The notes below the pieces were generated by a model. That model did not search any database. It worked only from the letters and a program-made list of their open reading frames with translations, and was not told the DNA's origin. Source: Natrialba aegyptia DSM 13077 (GTDB taxonomy: Archaea > Halobacteriota > Halobacteria > Halobacteriales > Natrialbaceae). Taken from it: a stretch of 61,499 nt of DNA. Location: contig NZ_AOIP01000059.1 of the NCBI RefSeq assembly GCF_000337535.1, forward strand, positions 1 through 61,499. The letters run 5' to 3'. Positions 33,743-43,182 of this stretch are shown here, one piece after another. The position numbers and the translations under genes are program-made. Position 1 is the stretch's first letter, and the number at the start of each line of letters is the position of its first letter.

Positions 33743-35080
33743 ATGAGCCTACCCGCTCTCTTCGATCCGGATGGCGTCGCCGTTATCGGTGCGTCGGCGA
33801 CGCCGGGAAAGCTCGGGAACGATGCGATGTCTAACGTCGAAGCCTCCGACACCGAGATCTATCCCGTAAATCCCTCGAGTTCGGGGACCGTCTTCGGCTA
33901 CGAGTTCGTCGACTCGGTGCGGGAGACCGACGCGGAACTGGCGTTGTGTTGTGTCCCTCGGCACCTGCAACCGGACGTGATCGAGGAGTGCGGTGAGGCG
34001 GGCGTCGAGGCGGCCGTGATCTTCGCCGGCGGATTCGCCGAGATGGGTGGCGACGGTGCGGAGCTGCAAAACACGATTGCGGAGACCGCGGCGGCGTACG
34101 ACATGACAGTTCTCGGGCCGAACACGGCCGGATACGCGATCCCCCACAAGGATCTGTACGGGTCGTTCGTTCCTCGAATCCGCGACGTGGAGACCGGAAA
34201 CATCGGACTCGTTACCCAGAGTGCCGGCGTCGGGATCACCATGTCGTTTCAACTGACTCGTGAGGGATACGGTATCTCGGCGATGTTCGGCCTCGGAAAC
34301 CGGATGAACACGGGCTTTGCCGACGTGATTCCGGCGCTCGACGACGATCCGCGGACCGACGCAATCGTCATGCACGTCGAGGGGACAGAGGACGTCGACG
34401 CACTCCTGCAGGCCTGCCAAACCGCCGAGACGCCGATCGCCGCGTTCAAAGTCGGCGAACACGACATCGCCGATCTCGCGCGAGCGCACACCGCCGCGCC
34501 GGCGCAGGACAATGCCATCTACGAGGCCGGCTTCGACCAGCCCGGATTGGTGACCGTTTCGTCGACGACCGAACTGCTCGATGCCGGCAGAGCCCTGGCC
34601 GACTCGCCGACGCCCGACGGCCCGAACGTCGGTCTCGTCACGGCCCAGGCCGGACCAGGAATCATCATGACTGACTACCTCAAAGGCACCGCGGCGACGT
34701 TTCCGGACCTGACCGACGAGACCCGCGAGCGACTCGACGACATCCTTCCGGGCATCACGTACACGGAAAACCCGGTCGACACGGGCCGACCGATGCCCGA
34801 GTTCGGTGCCGTCATCGACGCCGTTGCACGCGACGACAACGTCGACATCGTGCTGGTCTATGAAATCTACGAGGACTCGCTCGGCTATCCCGTCGCTGAA
34901 CTCGAGACGCTCTCCGCCGAGGTCGACAAACCGATCTGCTTTACGGTCGCCGGCCCCGACCACGCACTCGACGACGAGCGCCGACAGATGGAGGCAGCCG
35001 GAATTCCGACGTTCGACACGCCTGAGCGCGGGGCACAAGCCGTCGGCGCACTGCTCAACTCGATTTCGGAGGCCGAATGA
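33743..35080 (+). CDS. Acyl-CoA synthetase (ADP-forming) alpha-like subunit without beta partner
   Basis: A 445-residue paralogue of the alpha subunit at 18718-20106. The CoA-binding start FDPDGVAVIGASATPGKLGN, VLGPNTAGYAIP and GITYTENPVDTGRP are conserved. The phosphohistidine loop reads RAHTAAPAQDNAIYE where the paralogue has ESHTGALTGRYELYE: the His is kept, but the glycines around it are lost. No beta (ATP-grasp) gene is adjacent; the next gene is a DASS transporter. It may use a beta subunit encoded elsewhere or have a different role. Confidence 0.88.
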   Translation: MSLPALFDPDGVAVIGASATPGKLGNDAMSNVEASDTEIYPVNPSSSGTVFGYEFVDSVRETDAELALCCVPRHLQPDVIEECGEAGVEAAVIFAGGFAEMGGDGAELQNTIAETAAAYDMTVLGPNTAGYAIPHKDLYGSFVPRIRDVETGNIGLVTQSAGVGITMSFQLTREGYGISAMFGLGNRMNTGFADVIPALDDDPRTDAIVMHVEGTEDVDALLQACQTAETPIAAFKVGEHDIADLARAHTAAPAQDNAIYEAGFDQPGLVTVSSTTELLDAGRALADSPTPDGPNVGLVTAQAGPGIIMTDYLKGTAATFPDLTDETRERLDDILPGITYTENPVDTGRPMPEFGAVIDAVARDDNVDIVLVYEIYEDSLGYPVAELETLSAEVDKPICFTVAGPDHALDDERRQMEAAGIPTFDTPERGAQAVGALLNSISEAE

Positions 35081-35209
35081 CGCGTGGTGGACATCGTAGC
35101 TGTCGAGTAGTTCGGCCGTACCGGCGAACGGTCGGCCGCAGCGGTAATCGTCAGCGAGTAATCCCGGTTCGAAGCCCCGGTTCAGAGTGAGGTTCCAAAA
35201 CCGCGACGG

Positions 35210-35216
35210 TTTTACC
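35210..35216 (+). promoter_or_regulatory. TATA box of the DASS transporter
   Basis: TTTTACC lies about 27 nt before ATG 35240. Confidence 0.5.
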
Positions 35217-35239
35217 GTTCTACTATCGAATAGGAACCA

Positions 35240-36634
35240 ATGGATCGGTCAGACGCGATCGAAATCCTCCGCAGACCGAGGGTAGCGTTCCCCATCGCTG
35301 CTGGTATCGGTCTTGCGGTCTGGTTCTCTATGGCTTCGACCGCGATGGCGACGATGCTCTCGATTACGCTGTTCTGTATCGTTCTCTGGGTTCTCACGCC
35401 GATTCCGCCGTCGTACACGGGCCTGATCGCACTCGGTCTCATCGCCGTGACGTTCTCGACGGATCTGGCGCTCGTTGGCTTCCAGAAACCCGCAACCTGG
35501 CTTATCGGATTCGGGCTGTTGATGGGGGAAGCCACCCGCCAGAGCGGGCTCGCCACGAGAGTCGGACGATGGGTCGCGACCAGAAGTGTCGGCAACCCGA
35601 CCGAGGTCGGCTCGCGTCGCACCTATCGACGATTGCTGCTCGCACTCTCGCTCGGCGCACACGCGCTCGCCTTCCTCGTTCCGTCAGCCCTCGTCCGCAT
35701 TCTCGCACTCGCCCCGATCCTTCGAGAACTTGGTTCACTGTTCGATTCCCGAGAGGCGCGCGTCGGGCTCTACATCGGGCCGCTGTTTGCCACGTTCTAC
35801 GGCTCAGCCGGGATTCTAACTGCTGACCTCCCGAACATCATTATCTCGGGCTTCAGCCAGTCGATCGCCGACCACACGATTTCGTGGTCGGAGTGGTGGC
35901 TCCACATGTATCCGATCCTGGGATTCGTGCGCGTCCTGCTGGTTATCGGTATCGTCTATCTCCTCTTTCGACCGCCAGCAGGTTCGAACGTCGCCCTCCC
36001 TGACGACGAGACCGGTTCCGATGGAAGAGACGAACGACGGATGCTCGTTTTCTTGCTCGTCGGAGCGGGAATCTGGGCGACGGACTTCGTGCACGGATTT
36101 CATCCGGTAATCGGCGCTATCGTCGTCGTCATTCTGGCGTTTCTTCCGCGGATCGGAATCGCCGAGTTCGAGACGATCGGCAGAAAGGTGGATTTCTCGA
36201 TCCTGTTCTTTATCGCCGCGGTGTTTGCGATCGGCGACGGACTCACGCAGACGGGCTTTACCGACGAAGCGTCGACGTATCTCCTCGCGCTCATTCCGAC
36301 GGATGCACCGCTCGTGGTGATTCTCATGTCGGTTTTCTTTATTACGTTCGTGCTCACGTTTCTGATGGAAGGGTTAGCGGTCGCGAGCGTCCTCACGCCG
36401 ATTCTGATTCCGTACATCGAGGCCGCAGGACTCCCAGTCACACCGGTGTTACTTGCAGAAGTGACCGCACTGAGTTCGTACTTCTTCCCGTATCAATCGG
36501 CGGTGCTCATCGTTATTCTGAACGAGGGCGATATCGAAACTCGGGAACTGATCATCGCAACGGTCGCCTGTTCAGCCGCAACGATAGCGCTCTTACTCCC
36601 GATCCAGTTCGGACTATTTGATATCCTCTATTAA
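35240..36634 (+). CDS. DASS/SLC13-family carboxylate transporter
   Basis: A 464-residue membrane protein with about eleven to twelve helices, fitting the divalent anion:sodium symporter (CitT/SLC13) family. Landmarks are VLWVLTPIPPSYTGLIALGL near residue 50, SAGILTADLPNIIISGFS near 195 and SSYFFPYQSAVLIVILNEGD near 415, the two halves of the inverted repeat. Members import di- and tricarboxylates, sulfate or monocarboxylates with sodium. Its position after an acyl-CoA synthetase subunit suggests an organic acid. It has its own promoter. Confidence 0.88.
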   Translation: MDRSDAIEILRRPRVAFPIAAGIGLAVWFSMASTAMATMLSITLFCIVLWVLTPIPPSYTGLIALGLIAVTFSTDLALVGFQKPATWLIGFGLLMGEATRQSGLATRVGRWVATRSVGNPTEVGSRRTYRRLLLALSLGAHALAFLVPSALVRILALAPILRELGSLFDSREARVGLYIGPLFATFYGSAGILTADLPNIIISGFSQSIADHTISWSEWWLHMYPILGFVRVLLVIGIVYLLFRPPAGSNVALPDDETGSDGRDERRMLVFLLVGAGIWATDFVHGFHPVIGAIVVVILAFLPRIGIAEFETIGRKVDFSILFFIAAVFAIGDGLTQTGFTDEASTYLLALIPTDAPLVVILMSVFFITFVLTFLMEGLAVASVLTPILIPYIEAAGLPVTPVLLAEVTALSSYFFPYQSAVLIVILNEGDIETRELIIATVACSAATIALLLPIQFGLFDILY

Positions 36635-37035
36635 TGTAGCTGCAGAATAGAGGATCGATTCCACAACGAAAAGATGGTCAGAATTACAGATAGTGATCGT
36701 GATCACGAGTTCAGTAGTTCGACAGCAAAGCGGTTACAAAAGGACGGTTCCGGCTCTCCAGGGAAATGGTGAGAAGCGTACTAAACGGGGCCTGAACGCA
36801 GATAACGAGGACAATACGAGAGCAACGAAAAGCCGTATCGATAGTCTCGAAACGAACAGCAAGGACTGATCGTCACAGTTCGAACGACCATCGGATGAGC
36901 GGAGAGAAAAGGAGACATACATATCATATATGGGAAAGAAATTCGAATGTGTCTGTATTTTTATCTCATCCTGTGGTTTGTCTCATCCTGAGTGGCCAGA
37001 CAAGGATCGTTTGAGAGTAGAAGAGAGGTAAGACA
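36635..37035. other. AT-richer spacer with a short direct repeat
   Basis: About 400 bases between convergent genes. TCTCATCCTG occurs twice, at 36964-36973 and 36981-36990. A GTG-started 58-codon frame (36693-36869) is basic and unconvincing. A short palindrome CGTGATCACG lies near 36699-36708. No RNA gene was seen. Confidence 0.5.
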
Positions 37036-37497
37036 TTACCGGCCTCGCCAACTCCAGAGACCGAGCACCACGAGCAACAGCGCGAGGACGAGGAGAACGG
37101 TCCAATCGCTGATCTCGCCGACGGTAAGATTCTGCGATTCGATGAGTGCAGTCTCCTCGAGCAAGAACAAGATGAGAAAGAGCATCCCGAAGAGGGACGC
37201 GATCGCAACACCGATTCCCTCTCGGAGCATCCATTTGAACTCCTCGGCATCAGCCTGAGAGGCGTCCGTTGGCTCCTCGACCGGGTTGCTCGTCGGTTCC
37301 GTCATCGGGTAGGCGGTACTATTCCACGGTGTACCGAGATAGCCGACGACGTACGAGAGGAGAACCCCCGCTACCAAGATGATCCCAAATATCAGTACAC
37401 CGGCAGTTGCGTTCGGCGGCGCAAGAAGGACCGTCATGACGGCGGCGGCGACGATCGCTCCACCGAGCATCACCAAGAATCGTCTGAATGGAGCCAT
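37036..37497 (-). CDS. Small four-helix membrane protein of unknown function
   Basis: A 153-residue integral membrane protein. Two N-terminal helices (VMLGGAIVAAAVMTVLLA, GVLIFGIILVAGVLLSYVV) are followed by a polar acidic loop (about residues 60-88) and two further helices (IGVAIASLFGMLFLILFLL, VLLVLALLLVVLGLW). I recognise no family. A TATA box 27 nt before the ATG supports it. It is divergent from the HTH_10 regulator at 37701. Confidence 0.75.
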   Translation of the reverse strand: MAPFRRFLVMLGGAIVAAAVMTVLLAPPNATAGVLIFGIILVAGVLLSYVVGYLGTPWNSTAYPMTEPTSNPVEEPTDASQADAEEFKWMLREGIGVAIASLFGMLFLILFLLEETALIESQNLTVGEISDWTVLLVLALLLVVLGLWSWRGR

Positions 37498-37519
37498 GGA
37501 CTCCCCTATTTCGCGCGGG

Positions 37520-37526
37520 ATTATAT
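37520..37526 (-). promoter_or_regulatory. TATA box of the four-helix membrane protein
   Basis: ATATAAT on the minus strand is centred about 26 nt before ATG 37497. Confidence 0.6.
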
Positions 37527-37667
37527 TCCCATCACACGGTCGCGTGACTGTCTCACGGGGTAACTAGTTGGATCTAAGTATAAGACCGAGTAGAGGATTT
37601 GAGAGTGGAGTCGACGGAGCAAACATCTGAGCGTTGGCTGTGGTCGGCGTTCGGGAAGCCGAACACA

Positions 37668-37673
37668 GTATAC
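37668..37673 (+). promoter_or_regulatory. TATA box of the HTH_10 regulator
   Basis: GTATAC lies about 30 nt before ATG 37701. Confidence 0.45.
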
Positions 37674-37700
37674 ATGACGATACTACTCGAATAGACACCT

Positions 37701-38453
37701 ATGCAGGAGTTCGCTTTTACAGTCACGTACGACAGCGGCGCGGATGACCTGATGGATGTCTTCATCGATCATTCTGAACTCTACGCTCGAACGGTCGCCT
37801 GTCATGCCACTACCGAGACGATGTGGCGCGTGGATGACGTGACCGGGTCGCGGGAAGCGCTGTCAGCGTACGACCAGCGACTCGCAAGACTCTCGCGCTG
37901 TTCTACGCTGCAGGGAATGGGTGGCTGTCAGATCGACTGGACACATGAGGTTCTCGCTACGGAACCGACGCGTCGAGTGATTTACTCGCGTCAATCCGAA
38001 GGAAACGGCTGCCGATCGATTCCGTATCTGGCAGCGAAATATCTCGGTGATGGCACATTGTGTCGCGCCGAGCAACACGGTGCGACGTACGAGTGGCGGC
38101 TTCTCGCAGACGACGAAACAGCCATGAGTCCGATTTACGATGAGCTCAGCGCAAATCTTCGCGACGGGCTCGAACTCGCGTTCGAGCGAGTCGAATCGAC
38201 ACCGAACTGGGAGACGAACGCGATCACTGGGGCCGAACTGCCGCAGAAGCAACGGGAAGCACTCGAGTTAGGCGTCGAATACGGCTACTATCAAACACCC
38301 CGCCAGAGTTCGGTTCAGGATATCGCTGCTGCCGAAGGAATCCCGGTTTCGACGCTCCAGTACCGGCTGACGCGTGCAGAAGCGTGGCTTGCAACGACGT
38401 TCCTTTCGAACGGCCCCGTTGAGCGCGGTCAGCAGCAAGCCCCCCGTGAGTGA
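37701..38453 (+). CDS. HTH_10 (bacterio-opsin activator-type) transcriptional regulator
   Basis: A 250-residue haloarchaeal regulator. The last 60 residues form the HTH_10 domain: LPQKQREALELGVEYGYYQT, then SVQDIAAAEGIPVSTLQYRL with RAEAWLA. The N-terminal part (about 1-165) is the partner sensor domain found in Bat-like proteins, here without a PAS or GAF signature; it has five cysteines (for example GGCQIDWTHE and NGCRSIPY) that could sense redox or metal. It directly precedes the aminotransferase-RidA pair on the same strand, so those genes are the likely targets. That link is inference. Confidence 0.88.
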   Translation: MQEFAFTVTYDSGADDLMDVFIDHSELYARTVACHATTETMWRVDDVTGSREALSAYDQRLARLSRCSTLQGMGGCQIDWTHEVLATEPTRRVIYSRQSEGNGCRSIPYLAAKYLGDGTLCRAEQHGATYEWRLLADDETAMSPIYDELSANLRDGLELAFERVESTPNWETNAITGAELPQKQREALELGVEYGYYQTPRQSSVQDIAAAEGIPVSTLQYRLTRAEAWLATTFLSNGPVERGQQQAPRE

Positions 38454-38514
38454 CAGGTCACGGCGGCCGGTAGTCCGAGAGCAAAACAGGAGTCGGCGAG
38501 AACGTAGTCAGAAT

Positions 38515-38526
38515 TTGTATACACAA
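38515..38526. promoter_or_regulatory. Motif TTGTATACACAA upstream of the first aminotransferase
   Basis: This near-palindrome lies about 25-35 nt upstream of the TATA box at 38548, where activators or BRE-linked factors bind. Its complement contains TTGTGTAT, a string also seen near the promoters of BCCT (44366) and the second aminotransferase (46266). Confidence 0.35.
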
Positions 38527-38547
38527 AACATGGATACTGTGGACAAG

Positions 38548-38557
38548 TTATTAATAT
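38548..38557 (+). promoter_or_regulatory. TATA box of the first aminotransferase operon
   Basis: TTATTAATAT is centred 27 nt before ATG 38579. Confidence 0.65.
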
Positions 38558-38578
38558 CTGTTTCACCTGTGGTGACGT

Positions 38579-39961
38579 ATGACGGCAGGACCACCGATCG
38601 AGGAGCTTCACTTCGATGATGCACCGAACGTTGACTCCGTTCCCGGGCCGAAAACCCGGTCGCTACTCGAGAAACAACGGGATATCGACAGTAGTGCGGT
38701 CGCGTACCCGAACGATATCCCGATCGCCTTTGAAGAGGGAAACGGCGCGACGGTTCGCGACGCCGACGGGAACACGTACATCGACCTCTTCGCGGGAATC
38801 GGCGTGCTCAACGTCGGTCACGCGAATCCGTACGTGCTCGAGGCCGTCCACGAACAGGCCGACAAGTTCGTTCACACCGTCGACTTCCCGACGGAGGCGC
38901 GACTCGAACTGATCGAGAAACTCGATGAGATCGCACCCAGCGGGCTTCAAGGGAACAATCGCGTCGTCTTCGGTGGCCCGACGGGCAGTGACGCCATCGA
39001 GGCGTCGATCAAACTCTCCAAGTACAACTCCGACGGGGACGGGCTCATCGCTTTCCGCGGTTCCTACCACGGCGCAACGACCGGCGCGATGAGCGTCACG
39101 TCGAACACGAAGCTCAAGAAACACTACGCGCCGCTGCTCTCGGACGTCGTCCACGCACCGTACCCCTTCCCCTTCCGACAGGACAAGACGCCCGAGGCGG
39201 CGGTCGATCACGCACTCGAGGAGGTACAGGCCATCGTCGAAGACCCCTACGGCGGCCTGGCGAATCCGGCCGCCATCGTCGTCGAACCGATCCAGGGCGA
39301 AGGCGGCATCGTCACCCCTCCGGCGGGATTCCTCCAGGGACTGCGCGATATCGCGGACGACAACGACGTCACGCTCGTCTTCGACGAAATCCAGAGCGGC
39401 CTCGGTCGCACCGGCCAGTGGTGGGCCAGCGACTGGGAGGACGTCACGCCGGATGTCATGACCTCCGCGAAAGCACTCGGCGGCGTCGGCTTCCCGCTCT
39501 CGGCGACGATGTACAAAGAAGAACTCGACACCTGGGGCTCGGGCGACCACGCCGGCACGTATCGCGGCCACGTCGTCGGCATGCGCGCCGGTACCCGCGC
39601 CATCGAGTACATGCAGGACCACGACCTGCTGGCCCACGCTCGCGACCTCGGCGAGTTCATCCGGGGGCGACTCCGCGAAGCCGCCGACGAAACGGATCGA
39701 CTCGCCGATATCCGCGGCAAGGGGCTGTTCATCGGGGCCGAGTTCGTCGACGCCGACGGCAATCCGGACGGCGACCTCGTCGATGCGATCCAGCAGTACT
39801 GCTTCGAACACGGCGTCCTCGTCTGGACGGCCGGCCGCCATGGGAACGTACTCCGCCTCCTCCCGCCGCTCGTCCTGACACACGACCTCGCGGCGACGGC
39901 GCTCGACATCGTCGTCGATGCGATCGAACACACGACCGAAGACACGGTGCAGGCCGCCTGA
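38579..39961 (+). CDS. Class-III PLP-dependent aminotransferase (GABA/diaminobutyrate type)
   Basis: A 460-residue omega-aminotransferase, fold type I. The glycine-rich PLP site is [16 protein letters not shown], the pyridine-binding Asp lies in [14 protein letters not shown], and the Schiff-base lysine in [15 protein letters not shown]. The N-terminal [21 protein letters not shown] is typical. The closest family types are 4-aminobutyrate, diaminobutyrate and related omega-amino-acid aminotransferases; the exact substrate cannot be read. A RidA gene follows 24 nt later, and RidA proteins remove reactive enamine or imine intermediates of PLP enzymes. Confidence 0.92.
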   Translation: MTAGPPIEELHFDDAPNVDSVPGPKTRSLLEKQRDIDSSAVAYPNDIPIAFEEGNGATVRDADGNTYIDLFAGIGVLNVGHANPYVLEAVHEQADKFVHTVDFPTEARLELIEKLDEIAPSGLQGNNRVVFGGPTGSDAIEASIKLSKYNSDGDGLIAFRGSYHGATTGAMSVTSNTKLKKHYAPLLSDVVHAPYPFPFRQDKTPEAAVDHALEEVQAIVEDPYGGLANPAAIVVEPIQGEGGIVTPPAGFLQGLRDIADDNDVTLVFDEIQSGLGRTGQWWASDWEDVTPDVMTSAKALGGVGFPLSATMYKEELDTWGSGDHAGTYRGHVVGMRAGTRAIEYMQDHDLLAHARDLGEFIRGRLREAADETDRLADIRGKGLFIGAEFVDADGNPDGDLVDAIQQYCFEHGVLVWTAGRHGNVLRLLPPLVLTHDLAATALDIVVDAIEHTTEDTVQAA

Positions 39962-39985
39962 ACTCGATTTCTTCGGAGGAAACCC

Positions 39986-40375
39986 ATGACTGACACCGAC
40001 CCCATCGAAACCGACGGCGCACCGAGCAACGACAACCCGTACTCGCAGGGCGTCCGCGCCGGCGACACGCTCTACGTCTCCGGCTACGGACCCGTCGACC
40101 CGGAAACCGGCGACCCCGTCGACGGCGATATCCGTGCGCAGACGAACCGAGTGCTCGAAAATATCGCCGCCGTCGTCGACGAAGCCGGCGGCGACGGACT
40201 GGACGACGTCGTGAAGGTGACCGTCTACCTGACCGAACTCGACGACTACGAACGGGTCAACGCCGCCTACGGCGAACAGTTCGGCGAGGTGCCGCCCGCA
40301 CGCGTCTGCGTGGAAGTCTCGCGGCTCCCCGAGGACGTTCGGGTCGAGATGGACGCGACCGCGTATCTCGGCTGA
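39986..40375 (+). CDS. RidA-family enamine/imine deaminase
   Basis: A 129-residue YjgF/YER057c/UK114 protein that hydrolyses reactive enamines released by PLP enzymes. The family pattern is clear: PYSQGVRAGDTLYVSGYGPVD near residue 18, VYLTELDDYERVNAAYGEQF in the middle, and PPARVCVEVSRLPEDVRVEMD with the conserved Arg near 104. A Shine-Dalgarno GGAGGA (39975-39980) lies 5 nt before ATG, as expected for an internal operon gene. It is co-transcribed with the aminotransferase. Confidence 0.93.
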   Translation: MTDTDPIETDGAPSNDNPYSQGVRAGDTLYVSGYGPVDPETGDPVDGDIRAQTNRVLENIAAVVDEAGGDGLDDVVKVTVYLTELDDYERVNAAYGEQFGEVPPARVCVEVSRLPEDVRVEMDATAYLG

Positions 40376-40464
40376 CCGCTGCCGAATACCGACCGATCGA
40401 CTTCCCTTCGACACCGATACCACACGGCTGAACTCCGGAAAGAAGCGAACGGTTCGAGACGAGT

Positions 40465-41661
40465 TCAGTCCTCGGAACGATTCTCAGTGTCGGTGTCGGC
40501 GTTCGTTTTCTCCGACTCTTCGAGTTCGGTGTCGGCTGTTGCATCCTCGGTGTCGACCGTCGTCTCCGATTCGGCGGCCGCCGGCGCGGCTTCGGCCCCG
40601 GGTGTCGTTTGCTCGCGTTGCGCGTCGGGAGTTGGCACACCGGTCCGTTCTCGAGCGAAGCAATCGAGAACGAGCTTTGCGCCGCCGAGGGCGACGGGGC
40701 CGATAAAGAGCCCGACAGCGCCGAAGACGACGAGCCCGCCGAAGATGCCGACGATGACGATGGCGGCGTTGTAAGCGCTGGTCTGGCCGATCAGCGCGGG
40801 GCGGAAATACGAGTCCGAGAAGGTGACGAACAGCCCGTAGACGACCATCGCGGCGGCGGCGGTCACACGCCCGACTGCGGCGAGATACGCCGCCGCCGGA
40901 ATCCAGACGCCGAACGCGCCGACGAGCGGCAGTAGCGTCAGAACGAACGTTGCAACGGTAAGAAAGATGACGGCCGGGACGCCGGCGACGAAAAGCCCGA
41001 TACCGAGCAGTACCGCCTGAATGGCCGCAACGGCGACGTTTCCGACGACCGAGGCCCACATGAGCTGGTCCAGTCCCGTCCGGAGTTCATCCAGAATCGC
41101 GTCGTCGACCGGGAGAACCCACTGAACCCATGCGAGAAGCCGCTTTCCGTCCCGTAACAGCGCGAAGAGGATGAACAGCGTGATCGTTAACCCGATGAAC
41201 AGGCTCGGCAGGCTACCGGCGAAATTGAGGACTCCCATCGCGAGTTGCTCGAGTCCCGTCGCGATCCGATCCTGGTTCGATTCGTAGAGTTCGACGAGAT
41301 CGACGGCGTAGCCGTTGAACTGGATCGCCTCCTCGATTGCCGCGACATCGAATTCACCCTGATTGATGGAGTTAACGACATCCAGTGCCTGCCGGACGGC
41401 GATCGTGATGACGTAGATGAGCGGGAGCAGGACGACGAGCAGTGTGGCGATGACGATGGTAATCGCCGCAATCGTCGGCCTGATATACTGTTCGAGACGT
41501 TCCTGGACCGGAAAGAGGATGTAGGCGAGAACGACGCCGAACAGGACGTACTGGAGATACGGCAGGAGAACGAACAGTGCGAGAAGCGCGCTCAGCACCG
41601 CGAGTGCGGTGAGACCGGGTTGCTTGAGAATCCACGCCGTGCGGTCGTAACTATCGTCCAT
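40465..41661 (-). CDS. AI-2E-family (TqsA/PerM-like) membrane permease
   Basis: A 398-residue membrane protein of the AI-2E transporter superfamily, about eight helices. Landmarks are LLPYLQYVLFGVVLAYILFP near the start, a large extracytoplasmic loop, and the C-terminal GVWIPAAAYLAAVG and GGLVVFGAVGLFIGPVALGG. The last 50 residues are a low-complexity acidic tail rich in Thr and Glu. Family members export signals or exchange ions; in haloarchaea the substrate is unknown. A TATA box at 41682-41688 selects ATG 41661. Confidence 0.9.
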   Translation of the reverse strand: MDDSYDRTAWILKQPGLTALAVLSALLALFVLLPYLQYVLFGVVLAYILFPVQERLEQYIRPTIAAITIVIATLLVVLLPLIYVITIAVRQALDVVNSINQGEFDVAAIEEAIQFNGYAVDLVELYESNQDRIATGLEQLAMGVLNFAGSLPSLFIGLTITLFILFALLRDGKRLLAWVQWVLPVDDAILDELRTGLDQLMWASVVGNVAVAAIQAVLLGIGLFVAGVPAVIFLTVATFVLTLLPLVGAFGVWIPAAAYLAAVGRVTAAAAMVVYGLFVTFSDSYFRPALIGQTSAYNAAIVIVGIFGGLVVFGAVGLFIGPVALGGAKLVLDCFARERTGVPTPDAQREQTTPGAEAAPAAAESETTVDTEDATADTELEESEKTNADTDTENRSED

Positions 41662-41681
41662 GAGATGTGATTCAACAGTCC

Positions 41682-41688
41682 GATAAAT
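41682..41688 (-). promoter_or_regulatory. TATA box of the AI-2E-family permease
   Basis: ATTTATC on the minus strand lies about 25 nt before ATG 41661. Confidence 0.55.
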
Positions 41689-41833
41689 GAGTCCACGGCC
41701 GCGATACGCCAACCGACCCGCGTCGATGACGAATTCTCAGGCATTAATCTCCCGTGTGTCGGCCGGGAATCGGAGTGGAAACGGTTGTTTGAACGCACGG
41801 GACGAAGATCCTGAACGGATATACATCAATTGT

Positions 41834-41886
41834 GTGTAAGCAGTATATGATTACCGACCACTATTAAGTATCCGGTGTGCTTACAC
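41834..41886. promoter_or_regulatory. Inverted repeat bracketing the M20 amidohydrolase promoter
   Basis: GTGTAAGCA at 41834-41842 recurs inverted as TGCTTACAC at 41878-41886. The arms flank the TATA box (TATTAAGTA, 41862-41870) and reach the predicted transcription start, a good layout for a repressor operator. Confidence 0.5.
41862..41870 (+). promoter_or_regulatory. TATA box of the M20 amidohydrolase
   Basis: TATTAAGTA is centred about 30 nt before ATG 41896. Confidence 0.5.
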
Positions 41887-41895
41887 GCGTCATGA

Positions 41896-43182
41896 ATGCC
41901 CTACGACGTGCGCACTAGCGTAACCGATCTTCGGCGAGCGTTCCACCGGCATCCGGAACCCGGCTGGCGCGAGTTCAGGACGACGGCTCGCGTCGTGTCC
42001 GAACTCGAACGTATCGGCGTGGACGAGATCGCGGTCGGACGGGAGGCGCTTGCGACCGGCGAGCGAATGGCCGTCCCGTCGGACGCCGAACTCGAGCCCT
42101 GGGTCGAGCAGGCGCGCGAGGCGGGCGTCCGGTCGGATATTCTCGAGCGAACCGCTGGCGGCCACACCGGTGCGGTCGCCGTTCTCGAACGGGGATCGGG
42201 GCCGACCGTCGGATTGCGGGTCGATCTCGATGCGATCTCGATGACGGAGTCGGCGGAAGACGATCATCAGCCTGCTGCGGAAGGATTCCGATCCGCAAAC
42301 GAGGGCTACATGCACGCCTGCGGACACGACGCTCACATCGCGATCGCACTCGGGACGATCGAAGCGATCAAAGACAGCGACTTTACGGGGACGTTGAAGG
42401 TCTTCTTCCAGCCGGCCGAGGAGATCTCCGGCGGCGGGAAGGCGATGGCCGAAGGCGGCTACGCCGACGACGTGGACCACCTGTTTGCGACGCACATCGG
42501 CCTCGATCACCCGACCGGCGAAATCGTCGCCGGCGTCGAAAAACCGCTTGCGATGGCCCACCTGACGGCCACGTTCGAAGGAGCGAGCGCCCACGCCGGA
42601 AAGGCACCGAACGAAGGCGGCAATACGATGCAAGCGGCGGCAACGGCCATCCAGAACGCATACGCGATCCCCCGCCACAGCGACGGTATGACTCGCGTCA
42701 ACATCGGCTACATCGAAGGCGGCACCGCGAGCAACGTCATCGCCGAAGAACTCACGATCGAGGCCGAGGTTCGCGGTGAAACCACCGGGCTGATGGAGTA
42801 CATGCGCACCGAACTCGAGCGCGTCCTCTACGCTGCCGCGGAGATGCACGATTGCGACGTGACGCCACGGGTTATCAGCGAGTCGCCACGAACGGACAGC
42901 GATCCCGCGCTACGCGAACTCGTCGCGTCGGCCGCCCGACCAGCCGGCGGCGTCGACCACGTGATCGAAACGACGGAGTTCGGCGTCAGCGAAGACGTTA
43001 CCTACCTCATGGACCGGGTCCAACGAGCCGGCGGCCTCGCGTCGTACGTCCTCATCGGAACCGATCACCCGACGAATCACCACACGCCGACGTTCGATAT
43101 CGACGAGGAGAGTCTCGAGATTGGCGTACGAGTGCTGTCGGATGCAATCTGTGCGTGTTCGCACCGGCAGCCGTTGCGGTGA
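41896..43182 (+). CDS. M20-family amidohydrolase (AbgB/IAA-amino-acid hydrolase type)
   Basis: A 428-residue zinc peptidase-like amidohydrolase that removes acyl groups from N-acyl amino acids or amides. Metal-site motifs are GYMHACGHDAHIA near residue 138 and FFQPAEEISGGG near 178, with a dimerisation domain starting at TFEGASAHAGKAPNEGGN. The head (FHRHPEPGWREFRTT) matches aminobenzoyl-glutamate hydrolase and indole-acetyl-amino-acid hydrolase relatives. The neighbours (BCCT transporter and two omega-aminotransferases) suggest breakdown of an N-acylated amine or compatible solute. That link is inference. Confidence 0.9.
   Translation: MPYDVRTSVTDLRRAFHRHPEPGWREFRTTARVVSELERIGVDEIAVGREALATGERMAVPSDAELEPWVEQAREAGVRSDILERTAGGHTGAVAVLERGSGPTVGLRVDLDAISMTESAEDDHQPAAEGFRSANEGYMHACGHDAHIAIALGTIEAIKDSDFTGTLKVFFQPAEEISGGGKAMAEGGYADDVDHLFATHIGLDHPTGEIVAGVEKPLAMAHLTATFEGASAHAGKAPNEGGNTMQAAATAIQNAYAIPRHSDGMTRVNIGYIEGGTASNVIAEELTIEAEVRGETTGLMEYMRTELERVLYAAAEMHDCDVTPRVISESPRTDSDPALRELVASAARPAGGVDHVIETTEFGVSEDVTYLMDRVQRAGGLASYVLIGTDHPTNHHTPTFDIDEESLEIGVRVLSDAICACSHRQPLR

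Noticed and set aside
36693-36869. GTG-started 58-codon frame in the spacer after the DASS gene
   Set aside because: Basic composition unlike local proteins and no TATA box.
38663-40423. Long minus-strand frame of 586 codons opposite the aminotransferase and RidA genes
   Set aside because: Spans two real genes on the other strand and has no recognisable domain.
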